DNA of 64,000 nt from Thioalkalivibrio sp. ALJ24 (lineage in GTDB: Bacteria; Pseudomonadota; Gammaproteobacteria; Ectothiorhodospirales; Ectothiorhodospiraceae): positions 1 to 64,000 of the forward strand of contig NZ_KB898724.1 of NCBI RefSeq assembly GCF_000377785.1. The letters are read 5' to 3'. A program made the translations under genes and the position numbers. This document shows, piece after piece, positions 51,001-61,838 of the stretch. The notes beneath the pieces are model-generated. The model did no database searches. It was not told the origin of the DNA and saw only the letters and a program-made list of their open reading frames with translations. Each line of letters starts with the position of its first letter. Within the stretch, counting starts at the first letter, position 1.

Positions 51001-51871
51001 CACGCGGCAGATGCTGGGGCTGGAGGACTCGCGCTACGTGCCGATCCTGCGCGACCCGGTGAAGACCGACATGGATTCCGACGCGGTGTTCTACTTCCCG
51101 GGTTGCGGCTCCGAACGCCTGTTCAGCCAGGTCGGCCTGGCGACCCTGGCGATGCTCTACGACGCGGGCGCGCAGACCGTGCTGCCGCCGGGCTACCTGT
51201 GCTGCGGTTACCCGCAGAACGCCGGCGGTGACTTCGAGAAGGGATCGCAGATCAGCACCGAGAACCGGGTGCTGTTCCATCGCATCGCGAACACCCTGAA
51301 CTATCTCGATATCAAGACGGTGGTGGTGTCCTGCGGCACCTGCATGGATCAGCTGCTGAAATACGAGTTCGAGAAGATCTTCCCGGGCTGCCGGCTGCTG
51401 GACATCCACGAGTACCTGATGGAGAAGGGCATCAAGCTGGAAGGGCTGCAGGGCGTGCAGTACATGTACCACGATCCCTGCCATTCGCCGATGAAATCGC
51501 ACAAGCCGACCGAGGTCGCCGGCAAGCTGCTGGGCCAGGAGGTCCTGAAGTCCGATCGCTGCTGCGGCGAGGCGGGTACCTTCGCGGTGAGCCGCCCCGA
51601 CATCGCGACCCAGGTGCGCTTCCGCAAGCAGGAGGAGCTGCACAAGGGCATCAAGCAGCTGACCGGCGAGGAAAAGGCACAGAACGGCAACGTGAAGATG
51701 CTGACCTCCTGCCCGGCCTGCCAGCAGGGCCTGTCGCGCTATCGCGAGGACACCGGCCTGGACACCGATTACATCGTGGTGGAGATGGCCAACCGCCTGC
51801 TGGGCGAGGACTGGCAGAAGGGCTTTATCGATCGGGCCCGTGAAGGAGGTATCGAAAAGGTCCTGCTGTAG
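48029..51871 (+). CDS. DUF3683 FAD-binding and Fe-S oxidoreductase (D-lactate/glycolate dehydrogenase-like)
   Basis: This 1280-residue fusion enzyme begins with DUF3683 (residues 1 to about 150, [19 protein letters not shown]). The FAD-binding PCMH domain follows ([37 protein letters not shown]). Next come the FAD-oxidase C-terminal domain ([29 protein letters not shown]), two [4Fe-4S] motifs starting at Cys812 and Cys874 ([25 protein letters not shown]), and two CCG domains ([18 protein letters not shown]). The whole set oxidises a 2-hydroxy acid and passes electrons through Fe-S clusters to quinone. This exact architecture is common in beta- and gammaproteobacteria. The physiological substrate is not proven. 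Confidence 0.93.
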   Translation: MTAERVREIPYNYTSFSDREIVIRFLGSDTWELLNELRGERRTGVSARMLFEVLGDMWVVTRNPYIQDDLLGDRKRRRSLIDAMQHRLDQIEARAEGNEKALTLARRAQAALTAFAEEFDKTLALREQVRKRMNGLTHKDNIQFGGLARVSHVTDATDWRVELPFVVLTPDSEEEMGPLVAACIELGLTVIPRGGGTGYTGSAVPLSKRSAVINTEKLEGLGDVQRRTLPGVDREVPVVHVEAGVVTKRVSELADNNGLVFAVDPTSQDASTIGGNVAMNAGGKKAVLWGTALDNLAAWTMVTPEADWMYIERLDHNLGKIHDAETVRFRVTRFEADGRTRKGEPEILEMPGAQFRKTGLGKDVTDKTLMGVPGIQKEGCDGLITSAEFILHRMPDNARTVCLEFYGTDLHEAVPAIVEIKDAVDAEENVLLAGLEHLDERYVRAVKYTPKGARGDLPKMVLVADIVSDDEDALGRLAAQMVRAANARNGEGFIAVSPEARKRFWADRARTAAIAHHTNAFKINEDVVIPLERLAEYTEGVETLNVRESLTNKLAMVDEMLECMRGDHPELRELLEDAEGEGQQWFETKRQRAVEVLESVRDRWSRIADNFHTLASECDALLDDAARADMRPHDKLIHLLLRRSLRISYRAEVERPLFDIFNGHQMESVRKRLTAIHDRVLTSRLFIALHMHAGDGNVHTNIPVNSNDYPMMHQAERLVDEVMRLARELDGVISGEHGIGLTKMQYLDRERIDSFAKYKKQIDPNGVFNAGKLLEGSGLNNAYTPSLRLVKQEALILEQSELGDLNDEIKDCLRCGKCKPECNTHVPRANLLYSPRNKILATGLIVEAFLYEEQTRRGLSLNHFEEMNDVADHCTICHKCLNPCPVDIDFGDVTMHMRSILNKKGKRKASPATMMSMAFLNTKDPAAVKGIRKGAIQMGYAAQRLGHWSFKKLGLTGEGKTPRSTTGKAPVHEQVVHFVKKPMPAGLPSQTTRQMLGLEDSRYVPILRDPVKTDMDSDAVFYFPGCGSERLFSQVGLATLAMLYDAGAQTVLPPGYLCCGYPQNAGGDFEKGSQISTENRVLFHRIANTLNYLDIKTVVVSCGTCMDQLLKYEFEKIFPGCRLLDIHEYLMEKGIKLEGLQGVQYMYHDPCHSPMKSHKPTEVAGKLLGQEVLKSDRCCGEAGTFAVSRPDIATQVRFRKQEELHKGIKQLTGEEKAQNGNVKMLTSCPACQQGLSRYREDTGLDTDYIVVEMANRLLGEDWQKGFIDRAREGGIEKVLL

Positions 51872-51982
51872 GCCGGCGGTTCCCTTACACTGTACGTCGG
51901 AATAAACGGCATGCACGGGGCGTCGGGTGGAACATGCCGCCGGCTTGCGGCGCCTTTCGTGCAACATGCCAATGGAGATTGC

Positions 51983-52810
51983 ATGCGCCTTCATCATTTC
52001 GCCGTACGTACGGGTACCGTCGCACTGAGCGTCGGACTGCTGCTCGCGCCGGTCACGCTCTCCGCCCAGCTGGTGGAATTCCCCGGGCGTCATCTCTACG
52101 AACGCTTCGGCGTCGAGGCCATCGATCTTTTCGATCTGCGCGGGCAGTTCAGCGACTCGACCCTGATCGACGTGCGTCCCGCGGCGGAATTCGACGTGGT
52201 GCGCATGCGTGATGCCCACCACGTGGAGCTGCACGACCCGCAGTTCACCGAACGGGTGCGCGAGCTGGAGGCCAGCGAGGGCGGGCCGCTGGTGTTCTAT
52301 GGGAACGGTCGTGTCAGCGATCGGGCCTACCGCGCGGTGGCTCTGGCCCATGACGCCGGGGTTTCCGACGCCCTGGCCTACGATGCCGGCATCGGTGAGT
52401 GGGCAGAGAGCTACCCCGGACTGTCCCGGCTGTGGGGTGAGGAATTCGACAGCGATGAGCGGATCTCGGACGAGAGCTTCGAGGCCCGCCTGCTGGACAG
52501 CGAGACCTTCGCCCGGCGTGCGCAGGAGGCCGACACACAGCTGCTGGATGTCGGCGGGGCCATGGACGACGACGACATCGCCCTGTTTGCCGGTCAGGAG
52601 CGGGTTCTGCCGGTGAACGACCCGCCGGCGCTGGACGATGCCCTGCTGGCGGCGGCCGAGGAGGCCGATACCCTGCTGTTCTTTGACCAGCATGGCCAGC
52701 AGGTCCGCTGGCTGCAGTACCGCTTGCGCGACCTCGGAATCGAGGACGAGCGCTACTACTTTCTCGAGGGCGGCATGCGTGCGTTCTACGACGAGGTGAT
52801 GGGGGGCTGA
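51983..52810 (+). CDS. Exported double rhodanese-like protein without catalytic cysteines
   Basis: This 275-residue protein has a signal peptide (TGTVALSVGLLLAPVTLSAQ). Two rhodanese-like domains follow. The first has STLIDVRPAAEFDVVRMRDAHHVEL, and its loop reads VFYGNGRVSDRA where an active enzyme has FYCNG, so the Cys is Gly at 107. The second loop, LLFFDQHGQQVRWLQYRL, also lacks Cys. The mature protein is strongly acidic. It is probably a periplasmic binding or scaffold protein, not a sulfurtransferase. ATGGAGATT precedes ATG 51983. A TACACT -10 lies about 95 bases upstream. Confidence 0.82.
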   Translation: MRLHHFAVRTGTVALSVGLLLAPVTLSAQLVEFPGRHLYERFGVEAIDLFDLRGQFSDSTLIDVRPAAEFDVVRMRDAHHVELHDPQFTERVRELEASEGGPLVFYGNGRVSDRAYRAVALAHDAGVSDALAYDAGIGEWAESYPGLSRLWGEEFDSDERISDESFEARLLDSETFARRAQEADTQLLDVGGAMDDDDIALFAGQERVLPVNDPPALDDALLAAAEEADTLLFFDQHGQQVRWLQYRLRDLGIEDERYYFLEGGMRAFYDEVMGG

Positions 52811-52814
52811 GGGT

Positions 52815-53024
52815 TCAGCGCCGGAACAGCCCCAGCACCAGCGACAGCACGATGCTGACGATGATCATGGTCGTCAGCGGGAAGTAAAAGCGGCTGTCGC
52901 CGCGTTCGATCACGATATCCCCGGGGAGTCGTCCCCAGGGGATCTTTCCCAGCCAGGGCCACAGCAGCCCGATCAGGACGATCGCGCCGCCGATGATGAT
53001 CAGCCACTTGCCGGTCTCGTTCAT
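52815..53024 (-). CDS. DUF2905 small membrane protein
   Basis: This 69-residue protein has WLIIIGGAIVLIGLLWPWLG, the conserved KIPWGRLPGDIVIERG loop and a second helix TTMIIVSIVLSLVLGLF. It is a textbook DUF2905 member of unknown function. It lies 18 bases after rpiA on the same strand and is likely co-transcribed with it. Confidence 0.92.
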   Translation of the reverse strand: MNETGKWLIIIGGAIVLIGLLWPWLGKIPWGRLPGDIVIERGDSRFYFPLTTMIIVSIVLSLVLGLFRR

Positions 53025-53042
53025 GCTCTTGCGCGGGTATTC

Positions 53043-53705
53043 TCAGTGGCGGTGTACTTCGCGTACGCCCTTCTCGCTGCCGATCAGCAGCACGTCGGCG
53101 GGGCGCCGCGCGAACAGCCCGTTGGTGACCACGCCGGCGATGTGATCGATCTCCGACTCCAGCTCGGTCGGATTCATGATGCGCAGGTTGTGCACGTCCA
53201 GGATCACGTTGCCGTTGTCGGTGCGGAAGCCCTCGCGCAGCTCCGGATTCCCGCCGAGGTTCGACAGGGCCCGCGCGACCTGACTGCGCGCCATCGGGAT
53301 CACCTCCACCGGCAGCGGGAAGTTGCCGAGATAGTTCACGATCTTGGTGTCATCCACTACGCAGACGAAGGTCTCCGAGGCCGCGGCCACGATCTTCTCG
53401 CGGGTCAGCGCGCCGCCGCCGCCCTTGGTCAGGTGCAGATGGGTGGTCGCCTCGTCGGCGCCGTCCACGTAGATCGGCAGCGGGCCGGCCGAATTCAGGT
53501 CGAGCACCTCGATGCCGTGTTTGCGCAGGCGCTCCGCGCTCGCCTCGCTGGAGGCGACGGCGCCGTCGATGCGGTTCTTCATGCCCGCCAGGGCGTCGAT
53601 GAAATAGTTGGCGGTGGAGCCGGTGCCGACGCCCACTACCCAGCCATCCTCGATCTTCGACAGGGCGGCTTCGGCCACCGCCTTCTTCATTTCGTCCTGA
53701 GTCAT
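53043..53705 (-). CDS. rpiA: Ribose-5-phosphate isomerase A
   Basis: This 220-residue enzyme interconverts ribose-5-phosphate and ribulose-5-phosphate in the pentose phosphate pathway. The substrate loop [15 protein letters not shown], the catalytic Asp/Glu region [26 protein letters not shown] and the C-terminal [16 protein letters not shown] are diagnostic. Start 53705 gives [10 protein letters not shown], matching the E. coli start; an in-frame ATG lies 5 codons upstream. It is divergent from ilvA. Confidence 0.96.
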   Translation of the reverse strand: MTQDEMKKAVAEAALSKIEDGWVVGVGTGSTANYFIDALAGMKNRIDGAVASSEASAERLRKHGIEVLDLNSAGPLPIYVDGADEATTHLHLTKGGGGALTREKIVAAASETFVCVVDDTKIVNYLGNFPLPVEVIPMARSQVARALSNLGGNPELREGFRTDNGNVILDVHNLRIMNPTELESEIDHIAGVVTNGLFARRPADVLLIGSEKGVREVHRH

Positions 53706-53818
53706 CGCTTCGTCTCGCATGTTCTTGATATAACCTTCCGAGCATAACCACCCCGGCGGTGACGCGACAAGCGTCGCGAGCTCACACGGTATGCGGTGCC
53801 GTGCTATCGTGCGGGACC

Positions 53819-55336
<1,518 letters not shown>

Positions 55337-55369
55337 GCGTCCCGGTCCTTCGAGCCGGGCAGGTCGGGG

Positions 55370-56248
55370 TTACTGCTCCAGAGCGTCGGGCGTGGCGGCC
55401 TCGCCTTCCATCTCCTCCAGCATGGCCTCCTCGGCCTCCTGATTCAGCACGATCAGGGTGATGCGCCGGTTGACCGCGGCCTCGGGGTCATCGCGGTCGA
55501 ACGGGACGGTGTCGGACAGCCCGACCACCCGGGCGATCTGTTCGGGTTCGGTGCCGCCGGCGATGAGTTCCCGTCGTGCGGCGTTGGCGCGGTCGGTGGA
55601 CAGTTCCCAGTTGCTGTAATCCTCGCGCAGCAGCGGGCGGGCATCGGTGTGGCCGGTGATCGAGACGCGGTTGGGGACCTCGTTGATCAGCCCCGCGAGT
55701 TCGCGCAGGATGCCACGGGCATGATCCAGGGGCTGCGCGCCGGCGGTGGCGAACATCGGGCGGTTCTCGGCGTCGATGATCTGGATACGCAGGCCCTCCG
55801 GCGTGATATCCATCAGCAGCTGGTCCTTGAACGGCTCCAGCGCCTGACTGCGGTCGATCGCCTCCTCCAGCGCCTCCTGCAGGGACTCCAGGCGTTCGCG
55901 GTCGCGTTCCAGCAGGGTCTCGTCGTGCTCGGCCGGCTCCGGCGGCGCGTCGAGCCGGTCGGGGAGACCCTCGAAATCGATGATCGACGGGTCGGCGCCG
56001 GTGCCGTCGCCGATGGCCTGGGACGGGGCCATGGCCTCGCCCTCGAAGGCCGACGGGTTCTTGAAGTACTCCGACAGCGCCGCGCGTTCGTCCGCCTCCA
56101 GCGCGGCCAGCAGCCACAGCAGCAGGAAAAAGGCCATCATCGCCAGGGCGAAATCGGCGAAGGCAACCTTCCACGAGCCCCCGTGGTGGCCGCCCTTGAC
56201 CACCTTCTTCTTGACGATGACCGGCTGGGTCTTGTCCTCGACGCCCAT
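55370..56248 (-). CDS. motB: Flagellar motor stator protein MotB
   Basis: This 292-residue inner-membrane protein anchors the stator to peptidoglycan. A single TM helix (FADFALAMMAFFLLLWLL) carries the ion-binding Asp32, as in E. coli. A plug/linker region follows. The C-terminal OmpA-like domain has SITGHTDARPLLREDYSNWELSTDRANAARREL. The general pattern is that of the proton-type MotB, not the sodium-type PomB/MotS. It lies 22 bases after motA in the same operon. Confidence 0.95.
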   Translation of the reverse strand: MGVEDKTQPVIVKKKVVKGGHHGGSWKVAFADFALAMMAFFLLLWLLAALEADERAALSEYFKNPSAFEGEAMAPSQAIGDGTGADPSIIDFEGLPDRLDAPPEPAEHDETLLERDRERLESLQEALEEAIDRSQALEPFKDQLLMDITPEGLRIQIIDAENRPMFATAGAQPLDHARGILRELAGLINEVPNRVSITGHTDARPLLREDYSNWELSTDRANAARRELIAGGTEPEQIARVVGLSDTVPFDRDDPEAAVNRRITLIVLNQEAEEAMLEEMEGEAATPDALEQ

Positions 56249-56270
56249 GATCGGAGTGCGGCGGCCGGCC

Positions 56271-57122
56271 TCAGGCCGCCTTCACGTGTTCCTCGAGTTC
56301 GCTGAAGCCGGGGCGCACGTCGCTTTCCATGGTCTTGCGGCCGAATTCCACCGAGACCTGCGGGCTGTAACCCTGAACGTTGGCGAGGATGCAGGCCTTG
56401 ATGCACTGCATGTACTTGGTGTCCTCGTGCGAGCGGGCCTCCAGCGCGGAGGCCGTCGGTCCGACGAAGCCATAGGCCAGCAGGATCCCGAGGAAACTGC
56501 CGACCAGCGCGGCGGCCACGTTCATGCCGATGGTCTCGATGTCGCCGCCGATCGCGCCCATGGTGTTGATGATGCCGAGGATCGCCGCCACGATGCCGAA
56601 GCCGGGCAGGGCGTCCGCCACCTTGTTCACCGCATGGCTGGGACGCTCCACCTCTTCGTGGTGGGTCTCCAGATCCACGTCCATCAGGGCGTCGAGTTCG
56701 TGCGGGTTCATCGAGCCGGAGATGATCAGGCGCAGGTAGTCGGTGATGAATTCCACCGCATGGTGGTTCTGCAGCACCCGCGGGTGGTCCTGGAAGATCG
56801 TGCTGTTCTCCGGGTCGTCGATATCGACTTCCACCGCCATCAGCCCTTCCTTGCGGGCCTTGACGAACAGCTTGTACATCAGCGCCAGCAGGTCGAGATA
56901 GTCGGCCTGCGAATACTTCCGCCCCTTCATCAGCCTGGGGATGGACTTGAAGACCGTCATCACCACGTGCGGCGGGTTGGCGATCAGGAAGGCACCCAGG
57001 GCGGCACCGCCGATGATGATGTATTCGTAGGGCTGCCAGATGATGACCATGTCGCCACCATGGGCGACATAGCCACCGAAAACCGCTCCGAACACGACGA
57101 CAAAACCGAGGATGAACTTCAC
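56271..57122 (-). CDS. motA: Flagellar motor stator protein MotA
   Basis: This 283-residue inner-membrane stator subunit has four hydrophobic segments (LGFVVVFGAVFGGYVAHGG and YIIIGGAALGAFLIANPP near the start; VADALPGFGIVAAILGIINT and MNVAAALVGSFLGILLAYGFVGP later). The cytoplasmic loop carries charged residues that contact FliG. It starts with GTG at 57122. The upstream space shared with the divergent HDOD gene is 69 bases. It forms one operon with motB. Confidence 0.95.
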   Translation of the reverse strand: MKFILGFVVVFGAVFGGYVAHGGDMVIIWQPYEYIIIGGAALGAFLIANPPHVVMTVFKSIPRLMKGRKYSQADYLDLLALMYKLFVKARKEGLMAVEVDIDDPENSTIFQDHPRVLQNHHAVEFITDYLRLIISGSMNPHELDALMDVDLETHHEEVERPSHAVNKVADALPGFGIVAAILGIINTMGAIGGDIETIGMNVAAALVGSFLGILLAYGFVGPTASALEARSHEDTKYMQCIKACILANVQGYSPQVSVEFGRKTMESDVRPGFSELEEHVKAA

Positions 57123-57191
57123 GCGTGCGAGCCCTGCGTTGCTATAGTCGGCCCCGCAACTTTAATCGAGAACCGCAGGCGAGGTACAGCA

Positions 57192-58559
57192 ATGGCCCTG
57201 GACGAGACGGCGCCCTATGCCGGGCGGGCACGCGGGCTGGCAGCGACCGACTGGCCGGTGCTGGCCTCCAGCGCGGCGGTGTTCGCGGACACCGACGCGC
57301 TGGTCAACCGTTCGCTACGCGAGTTGGGGCTGTATGCCGAGCGCGATCCGGGGCTCGCGCTGCGCCTGGTCCTGCGCGCCAACGAGCCGCGTCCGGGGCT
57401 GAAGCAGGAGGTGCATTCGGTGCCGGACGCGATCGCCATGCTCGGCCTGCGCGCGGTCCACGAGGAGATCGAACGCGCCCCGCGGGTGGAGGACGTCCTT
57501 CCGGACCCGCAGCCCTACCGGCGGCGCGCGGCCCGGGCAAGGCTGGCGGCGCTGATCGTGGAGGAGCTGGGTCGGGTCCGGCATGACAGCGAACCGGGTG
57601 AGCTGGGGCTGGCGGCGCTGGTGAACGATCTCGGCATGCTGGCGCTGGAACTGACCGATGCACCTGAACTCCCGGGGCTGCGCTCGATGCTGGAACTGCG
57701 CGCGTTGCCCGACGAGGCCAGCTATGTAGCCCTGGGCTTCGCCACCGATGACCTCTCGCGCGGGATGGCCGAATACATGCACCTGCCGGAACTGGTGCGC
57801 GGCACCCTGCGCGCGGAGAACGCCGCTCACCCGCGGGCGCTGGAGGTGATGGTGGCCTCGGCGGTAGCGGACCAGATTTTCCACGGCATGGACACCCTGC
57901 GCGGGGACCGCGACCTGCGCCTGCTGGCGGATCTGCTGGGGGAGCCGGACAAGGCGGCGGCGGATCGCCTGGGACGTCTGATCGAGATCTTCAACCGCGA
58001 TGCCTGGCTGTATGCGATCGAACCGCCGGACCCGGCGGTCGTCGCCCGCGTGTGGCGTACGGAGGGCTCGGGCCCGCCGCTGGCGCTGGCCCCGCGCGGC
58101 GACATCGCGGTCAGCGGGGAGCTGGCGCTGCGTCAGGAGGCCGACCGGACGGTGCGGGTGCGGCGCCTGCTGCGTGCCTGTCAGTTCGGTCTGGGCCTCA
58201 ATCGGGTAGTGTTCGCCGAACTGGCACGCGACGGCGACTGGCTGCACGCGGCCGATCTGGTGGGAACCCTGCACGAGCCCGAGTTCAGCGAATTCGGGAT
58301 CGGACGGCATGATCTGGGGGCGATGGGCGCGGCGCTGGAGGCCCCGGCACCGGTCTGGTGGTCACGCGATCGAGGCGACCGGCCGCTGCCGGATGCCGTG
58401 GCCGGGCTGACCGGCGGGCTCGACTGTTTCGTGGCGCCGCTGCATGACCGGGGGCGCTGCATCGGCCTGATCTATGCCGACCGCCGTTCCCCCGCGCTGG
58501 AACTGGATGCGCGCGCCTTCGAGGGTTTTGGCCGGCTGGTACGGGCCGCGCAGCGCTGA
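57192..58559 (+). CDS. HDOD domain signalling protein
   Basis: This 455-residue cytoplasmic protein has an HDOD domain over about residues 15-220 (SSAAVFADTDALVNRSLRELG, SVPDAIAMLGLRAVHEEIER, LAALVNDLGMLALEL). The helical middle part and the C-terminal 120 residues look GAF-like (FVAPLHDRGRCIGLIYADRR). HDOD proteins act in signalling, motility and stress through unclear means and lack the metal-binding HD pair. GAGGT precedes ATG 57192. Its place between motAB and a chemoreceptor suggests a role in motility control. Confidence 0.88.
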   Translation: MALDETAPYAGRARGLAATDWPVLASSAAVFADTDALVNRSLRELGLYAERDPGLALRLVLRANEPRPGLKQEVHSVPDAIAMLGLRAVHEEIERAPRVEDVLPDPQPYRRRAARARLAALIVEELGRVRHDSEPGELGLAALVNDLGMLALELTDAPELPGLRSMLELRALPDEASYVALGFATDDLSRGMAEYMHLPELVRGTLRAENAAHPRALEVMVASAVADQIFHGMDTLRGDRDLRLLADLLGEPDKAAADRLGRLIEIFNRDAWLYAIEPPDPAVVARVWRTEGSGPPLALAPRGDIAVSGELALRQEADRTVRVRRLLRACQFGLGLNRVVFAELARDGDWLHAADLVGTLHEPEFSEFGIGRHDLGAMGAALEAPAPVWWSRDRGDRPLPDAVAGLTGGLDCFVAPLHDRGRCIGLIYADRRSPALELDARAFEGFGRLVRAAQR

Positions 58560-58661
58560 ACTCAAGCTTCGTCCGGATGCGCCGTTAACACATCCGAGGA
58601 AACCACCAGGACGATTCCTGGTACGTGCTCGTACCGGGCCGGCCATTGGAGAGATCGGCTG

Positions 58662-60230
58662 ATGCGTGAAAACCTTCCCGTAACGGGTAAAGAATACCCC
58701 CTGAACGAAGGCGAGGACCTGATCTCGGCCACCGACCTGAAGGGCCGGATCCGGACCGCCAACGACGCGTTCGTACGCGTGAGCGGCTTTGACTGGGAAG
58801 AGCTCGAGGGTTCGGCGCATAACATCGTGCGCCATCCGGACATGCCGGAGGCGGCCTATGCCGATATGTGGGCCAACCTGAAGGCGGACCGCGCGTGGAT
58901 GGGGATCGTCAAGAACCGGCGCAAGAACGGCGATCACTACTGGGTGGATGCCTTCGTCTCCCCGGCCTACGAAGACGGCCGGAAGGTGGGCTACGAATCG
59001 GTTCGCCGGGTCCCGTCGCGTGAGCACGTGCAGCGCGCGGAGAAGGTCTATGCCGCGATGAAGCGCGGACGCAGGATCCGGCGCCATTTCTGGGACAGCC
59101 TGCAGTTTCGCCTGCTGGCTCTGTGGGGAGGCGGCTTTCTGCTGACGCTGGGCGTGCTGCTGGCCCCCTGGGGTGCACTGACCCAGGGCCTGCTGCTGGC
59201 CCTGATCTTTGCCCTGGGCGGAGGGGCCACCGCAGGTTTCATGCAGCCCATGCAGCGTGCCATGCGCAAGGCGCGCGGGATGTTCGACAACCCGGTGATG
59301 GAGACCATCTACTGCGGCCGGCGGGACGGGGCCGCCACCCTGCAGCTGACCATGCGTATGTGCGAGGCGCGCCTGCACACCGTGCTCGATCGCATCGCGG
59401 AGCATGCCGGCGCCGTGGGCGAGGGCGCGAACAGCATGGCCGGCGCGGTGGAGCAGACCGCCGGTGGCGTGACCCGGCAGAAGGGCGAGATCGACCAGGT
59501 GGCGACGGCGATGAACGAGATGACCTCCACCATCCAGGAGATGGCGCACAACTCGGCGCAGGCCGCCGACAGTGCCCATCATGCCGAACAGGAGACCCGT
59601 TCCGGCGAACAGGTGGTCAACGCCACGGTAGAGGCGATCAACCGCATGGCAAGCGAGGTCGAGACCACCGCGGAGAAGCTCAACCGCCTGGAGACCGATG
59701 CCGCCGAGATCGACAACATCCTCGGCGTGATCCGCGAGATCGCCGAGCAGACCAACCTGCTGGCGCTGAATGCCGCCATCGAGGCCGCCCGAGCCGGCGA
59801 ACACGGGCGCGGCTTCGCGGTCGTGGCCGACGAGGTCCGTCGCCTGTCGCAGCGCACCGACGAATCCACGGTCACCATCCGCGAGATGATCGAGAGTCTG
59901 CAGAACGGCTCGCGCGAGGCGGTGACCGCAATGCGCTCGAGCCAGGAGCAGGCCGCTCACGGGGTGGAGCAGGCACGCTCGGCCGGCGAATCCCTGGGGC
60001 GCATCCGCGACGCGGTGGCCCGGATCAGCGAGATGAACACCCAGATCGCCACTGCGGTGGAGGAACAGAGCTCGGTCGCCGAGGAAATCAACCGCAACGT
60101 CACCTCGATCCACGACGTCGCCGCCGAGACCGGGACCGTGGCTGCCCACGCGAGCGAGGCCAGCACCAACATGAAACGCCTTGCCGAAGAGCTGCAGTCG
60201 CTGATCCACCGCTTCGACACCCGCCGGTAG
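58662..60230 (+). CDS. Aer-like methyl-accepting chemotaxis protein
   Basis: This 522-residue energy-taxis receptor has a cytoplasmic N-terminal PAS domain very close to E. coli Aer: [41 protein letters not shown] and [14 protein letters not shown]. Aer binds FAD in this domain. Two adjacent hydrophobic segments (about 148-183) form a membrane hairpin without a periplasmic domain. The signalling hairpin tip is [41 protein letters not shown] precedes the ATG. It likely senses redox or oxygen state through respiration, next to motAB and HDOD. Confidence 0.94.
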   Translation: MRENLPVTGKEYPLNEGEDLISATDLKGRIRTANDAFVRVSGFDWEELEGSAHNIVRHPDMPEAAYADMWANLKADRAWMGIVKNRRKNGDHYWVDAFVSPAYEDGRKVGYESVRRVPSREHVQRAEKVYAAMKRGRRIRRHFWDSLQFRLLALWGGGFLLTLGVLLAPWGALTQGLLLALIFALGGGATAGFMQPMQRAMRKARGMFDNPVMETIYCGRRDGAATLQLTMRMCEARLHTVLDRIAEHAGAVGEGANSMAGAVEQTAGGVTRQKGEIDQVATAMNEMTSTIQEMAHNSAQAADSAHHAEQETRSGEQVVNATVEAINRMASEVETTAEKLNRLETDAAEIDNILGVIREIAEQTNLLALNAAIEAARAGEHGRGFAVVADEVRRLSQRTDESTVTIREMIESLQNGSREAVTAMRSSQEQAAHGVEQARSAGESLGRIRDAVARISEMNTQIATAVEEQSSVAEEINRNVTSIHDVAAETGTVAAHASEASTNMKRLAEELQSLIHRFDTRR

Positions 60231-60388
60231 GAGGCGAGTCCTCTCGCCGATTCGATGCTTCGCTGCAGCGGCGCCGGGGCTTGGCCGGCCGGAGCACCGG
60301 CCTGCTGCCGTACGGGGCTCTTCCCGCACGGTGGCGGGCGGACGTATGCTGTGGCCTGCAACCCTGCCGCACACAGGAGCCCCGCCGC

Positions 60389-61837
60389 ATGGCCATCGAC
60401 TGGAAGCACTACGACCCCGCCCCGTTCTTCGATGAACTGATGGAGGGGCCGGGGCAGCCACGGCCGGCGGCGCGTGCAGTTACCGAATACCTGGCTACGC
60501 TGGATGACACCGAGGTGCAGGAGCGCAAGCAGGCGGCCGACAGCGCGATCCTCGAGATGGGCATCAGCTTTACGGTCTACAGCGAGGGCGAGAACATCGA
60601 CCGCGCCTGGCCGTTCGACATCATCCCGCGGGTCATCTCGCGGCGGGAGTGGGAGCCGGTCGCGGCCGGGCTGAAGCAGCGGATGACCGCGCTCAATCTG
60701 CTGATCGACGACATCTACAACGAGCAGCGCATCTTCCGCGACGGCGTGATCCCGCGGTACGTGCTGGAGCAGTCGCGCAACTTCCGCGAGCAGTGTGTCG
60801 GGATCCACCCGCCGCACGGGGTGTGGGCGCATATCTGCGGCAGCGACCTGGTGCGTGCCGGGGACGGCCAGTTCCATGTGCTGGAGGACAATCTGCGGGT
60901 GCCCTCGGGGGTTTCCTACATGCTGGAGAACCGGCAGGTCACCAAGCGGGTGTTCCCGGAACTGTTCCAGGACAGCGCGATCCTGCCGGTGGACGAGTAT
61001 CCGGCGCAGCTGTTCGACATGCTGGCCTCGATCTCGCCGCGCCCGCAGGAGTATCCCGAGATCGTGGTGCTGACCCCGGGGATCTACAACTCCGCATATT
61101 TCGAACACTCCTTCCTCGCCCAGCGCATGGGGGCCGAGCTGGTGGAGGGGGCGGACCTGATGGTGGGCGACGACGACTGCGTGTACATGCGCACCATCGA
61201 CGGTCCGGAGCGGGTGGACGTGATCTATCGTCGGATCGACGACGCCTTTCTCGACCCCGAGGCCTTCAATGCCGACTCGATGCTCGGGGTGCCCGGCCTG
61301 ATGCGGGCCTGGCGCAAGGGCAATGTGGGACTGGCCAACGCGCCGGGAGCCGGCGTGGCGGACGACAAGGTCATGTATGCCTTTATCCCCGAGGTCATCC
61401 GCTATTACCTCGACCAGGATCCGCTCATCCCCAACGTGCCGACCTGGCTGTGCTCCGACGACGAGCACCGCCAGTACGTGCTTGACCACCTCGACGAACT
61501 GGTGGTCAAGCCGGCCAACGAATCCGGTGGCTACGGCATGCTGGTGGGGCCGCACGCGACCAAGAAGCAGCGCGCCGAATTTGCGAAGCTGATCCGACGG
61601 GATCCGCGCAACTACATCGCGCAGCCGACCCTGGATCTGTCGGTTTCTCCCACCCTTTGCGGGGCAGAGGTCGAACCGCGCCACCTCGACCTGCGGCCGT
61701 TCATCCTGCAGGGGGTGCGCACCGACGTGACCGCCGGCGGGCTGACCCGGGTCGCGATGCGCAAGGGCTCGCTGGTGGTGAATTCCTCGCAGGGCGGGGG
61801 CAGCAAGGATACCTGGATCGTGGACGAGGAGGACTGA
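60389..61837 (+). CDS. Circularly permuted ATP-grasp protein
   Basis: This 482-residue protein is of the COG2308 type, with MTALNLLIDDIYNEQRIFRDGV and HVLEDNLRVPSGVSYMLENR. It also carries YNSAYFEHSFLAQRMGAELVEG and LVVKPANESGGYGMLVGP. The ending NSSQGGGSKDTWIVDE is characteristic. In other bacteria it travels with an alpha-E protein, a transglutaminase-like protein and the proteasome-like Anbu, and is proposed to ligate peptides. AGGAG precedes ATG 60389. The alpha-E gene begins 2 bases after the stop codon. Confidence 0.92.
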   Translation: MAIDWKHYDPAPFFDELMEGPGQPRPAARAVTEYLATLDDTEVQERKQAADSAILEMGISFTVYSEGENIDRAWPFDIIPRVISRREWEPVAAGLKQRMTALNLLIDDIYNEQRIFRDGVIPRYVLEQSRNFREQCVGIHPPHGVWAHICGSDLVRAGDGQFHVLEDNLRVPSGVSYMLENRQVTKRVFPELFQDSAILPVDEYPAQLFDMLASISPRPQEYPEIVVLTPGIYNSAYFEHSFLAQRMGAELVEGADLMVGDDDCVYMRTIDGPERVDVIYRRIDDAFLDPEAFNADSMLGVPGLMRAWRKGNVGLANAPGAGVADDKVMYAFIPEVIRYYLDQDPLIPNVPTWLCSDDEHRQYVLDHLDELVVKPANESGGYGMLVGPHATKKQRAEFAKLIRRDPRNYIAQPTLDLSVSPTLCGAEVEPRHLDLRPFILQGVRTDVTAGGLTRVAMRKGSLVVNSSQGGGSKDTWIVDEED

Positions 61838-61838
61838 G

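Noticed and set aside
48890-52693. A minus-strand open frame of more than 1200 codons opposite the DUF3683 oxidoreductase
   Set aside because: It is antisense to a clearly conserved gene, its composition is the His/Gln/Arg-rich shadow expected at this GC content, and it has no recognisable domain.
57123-57191. A TAAAGTT and GCCGACTA pair before motA that recalls a flagellar sigma-28 promoter
   Set aside because: The two elements are about 8 bases apart from TAAA, far less than the roughly 15 needed, so I do not call it.
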